Origin: Actinomycetes bacterium
GTDB lineage: Bacteria; Actinomycetota; Acidimicrobiia; Acidimicrobiales; Acidimicrobiaceae
Direction: 5' to 3'
Length of the DNA stretch: 7,239 bases
NCBI GenBank assembly: GCA_021819725.1
Contig: JAKAQR010000093.1
Coordinates: forward strand, 1 to 7,239
Part shown: positions 6,004 through 7,239 of the stretch, in pieces
How the letters are laid out: every line of letters starts with the position of its first letter
Numbering within the stretch: the stretch's first letter is position 1
Program-made: the position numbers and the translations under genes
The notes under the pieces: model-generated
Database searches by the model: none
What the model was told of the DNA's origin: nothing
Seen by the model: only the letters and a program-made list of their open reading frames with translations

Positions 6004-7034
6004 CAACCACGACCAGTCAATCGAATACCATTAGGCCGAGCCTGGCCCGGCAACTACGCGGGGCCCTAAGCCTGGAGTCGAGGTTACTGCGCCTCTACCT
6101 GGTGTTACTCACCGTGGAGGTGATATGGTGGGGGTTCGCGTGGCTGTATCTTCGGGGTTTGAGCCCCACCTCCTATGCCGTATTGAGTAACGTGGGCCCC
6201 GGGGTGTACATGGGGACTGTGGTCAGGATCCAGGAGATATCTGACGCCTTGATCATGGTCACGCCACCGCTACTCGCGATCCTCTCGCTCGCCCCGTCGA
6301 TTGCACAACAGCTAAACGACAAGTCCGCCTCGTTCTCGCTCACCCAGACCCTAACAAAGTTCCGATGGCTAACCCTACGACTTGTCCCCGCACTCGCTAT
6401 GGGAGCCGTACTCTCCCTAGTCAGTGGGCTCGCCTACACCTTCCTGGTTGCACCTCACCTTCCAGGTTCGCTGCCGCCAGACTGGGCGTACTTCATGGTC
6501 ACAGCCCCGGTGGTTGTCGGGGTCACCATTTTGCTCACCTTGATCGCCGCACTCCTTGCCATCCTGATCAGAAAGAGTCTGACGACAAGCGTCGTGACCC
6601 TCATCATTTACCTCGTCATCGTGTCTGTGGGGACTGGGCTCTATCCGCACCTTTTGCCCGCAAGCACAGCGACCACCCCGTACTTGAGCCCACACTTAGA
6701 TGCAAAGCCGACACAAGTCATCTCGCCCGGACCTGCACCGCTCAACTCAAACGTTTTTGGCGAAACCTACCTTCTCCGTGGCGAGTCGATACCCTTTCAG
6801 CGGGTCATGAATGCAACCTCGAAGTGTCTGCGTCCGAATAACTCAGGACTGATGCGGGAGAACAGCCCGAATAACCCAGCGTGTGAGTTCCTGCGCTCCG
6901 TCACCTATCGGCTGGAGTACCAACCTGCCAGCAATTACTATCCACTTGCTTGGGTCATGTTCGGCTTACTGGTGTCGCTCTCGGCGCTTGTCTGCATCGG
7001 GATCGCCCTGTATCTCCGAAGGCTCCAGCTCTAG
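6000..7034 (+). CDS. ABC-2-like transporter permease
   Basis: This 344-residue inner-membrane protein is the channel subunit that pairs with the preceding ATPase. Hydrophobic segments lie at about 33-51, 84-103, 129-150, 166-190, 195-214 and 316-338, giving six helices. A cytoplasmic N-terminus of about 30 residues precedes the first. Between helices 2 and 3 is SLTQTLTKFRWLTLRL (113-128), close to the TQS(V/L)TRxRWL motif that I recall as common to permeases in actinobacterial YtrA-type operons. The loop between helices 5 and 6 is about 100 residues, predicted outside the membrane, rich in Asn, Pro and Ser, with two cysteines (C276, C295). The start ATG 6000 overlaps the ATPase stop as ATGA. 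No second permease is present, so a homodimer is inferred. The substrate is unknown; peptide antibiotics or envelope-stress compounds are the usual guess for this class. Confidence 0.88.
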   Translation: MTTTTSQSNTIRPSLARQLRGALSLESRLLRLYLVLLTVEVIWWGFAWLYLRGLSPTSYAVLSNVGPGVYMGTVVRIQEISDALIMVTPPLLAILSLAPSIAQQLNDKSASFSLTQTLTKFRWLTLRLVPALAMGAVLSLVSGLAYTFLVAPHLPGSLPPDWAYFMVTAPVVVGVTILLTLIAALLAILIRKSLTTSVVTLIIYLVIVSVGTGLYPHLLPASTATTPYLSPHLDAKPTQVISPGPAPLNSNVFGETYLLRGESIPFQRVMNATSKCLRPNNSGLMRENSPNNPACEFLRSVTYRLEYQPASNYYPLAWVMFGLLVSLSALVCIGIALYLRRLQL

Positions 7035-7123
7035 CGCTCTTTGGTACCCCGGCATTCAACCTTGGGCCACGTCTCAACGATTCGCTTGGGTGCAGCTCCT
7101 CTGGGGGTTGATGAGACACCATC

Positions 7124-7239
7124 ATGCGCCGAGCCGGGAGTGCGTCGTGGCGATTCTCCCACGACATTGACCAGACGCTTCATGCCTTGCTCTACATCCG
7201 CGACGCCCTCGGCCTCACGGTCGAGCAAGCTCCGAGAGT
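7124..7239 (+). CDS. Start of an unidentified gene (partial)
   Basis: A frame opens at ATG 7124, four codons after an in-frame TGA (7112-7114), and runs to the window edge without a stop: 38 codons beginning MRRAGSASWRFSHDIDQTLH and continuing with ALLYIRDALGLTVEQAP. Most third positions are G or C, and the segment DIDQTLHALLYIRDALGL would form a good amphipathic helix, so it looks coding. No clear Shine-Dalgarno is seen; a G-run at 7103-7107 is too far away. I do not recognise the family. It starts 89 bases after the permease stop with no terminator in between, so cotranscription with the transporter is possible. The minus-strand frame over the same bases is less convincing. Confidence 0.45.
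   Translation, partial: MRRAGSASWRFSHDIDQTLHALLYIRDALGLTVEQAPR

Overview
The window looks like a chromosomal accessory region of a moderately GC-rich actinobacterium (GC judged by eye to be in the mid-50s percent). The basis is the type of GntR/ABC operon, the GNAT-like family at the centre, promoters that seem to give leaderless or nearly leaderless mRNAs, and the codon use. A species cannot be named from the sequence alone.

Layout, left to right. Bases 2-100 hold the last 32 codons of a protein whose tail resembles a transposase C-terminus. Next is a minus-strand operon of two coupled genes, transcribed right to left: an ArsR-like winged-helix regulator (1585-2214) and a 401-residue MFS efflux protein (383-1588), overlapping in ATGA. 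The regulator's start codon and predicted -10 box sit inside a perfect inverted repeat with 22-bp arms (2200-2253), a strong candidate autoregulatory operator. About 1 kb follows with no convincing gene (2254-3300) apart from a nested inverted repeat near 3055-3119. A single plus-strand gene, 3301-4053, encodes a GNAT-like protein. Another 680-bp gap (4054-4733) carries a short stretch with a metallophosphoesterase-like GDVHGQW motif and a 32-bp near-perfect palindrome. The main plus-strand operon is a YtrA-type GntR repressor (4734-5168), an ABC ATPase (5161-6003) and a six-TM ABC-2-like permease (6000-7034). All three genes overlap, and the two internal starts have good Shine-Dalgarno sites. 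A new reading frame opens at 7124 and runs off the window.

How the genes work together. The window carries two independent export modules, each with its own repressor as the first gene: ArsR-like/MFS on the minus strand and GntR/ABC on the plus strand. In the families concerned, both arrangements are typical of export systems switched on by a toxic compound or by cell-envelope stress. The substrates cannot be read from the sequence. All nucleotide-binding motifs of the ABC ATPase are intact. Only one permease gene is present, so the transporter is most simply a homodimeric permease with a homodimeric ATPase.

No clearly new multi-gene system was found. The most unusual items are the operator-like palindrome around the leaderless regulator start, the 32-bp palindrome at 4516-4547, and the GDVHGQW fragment.
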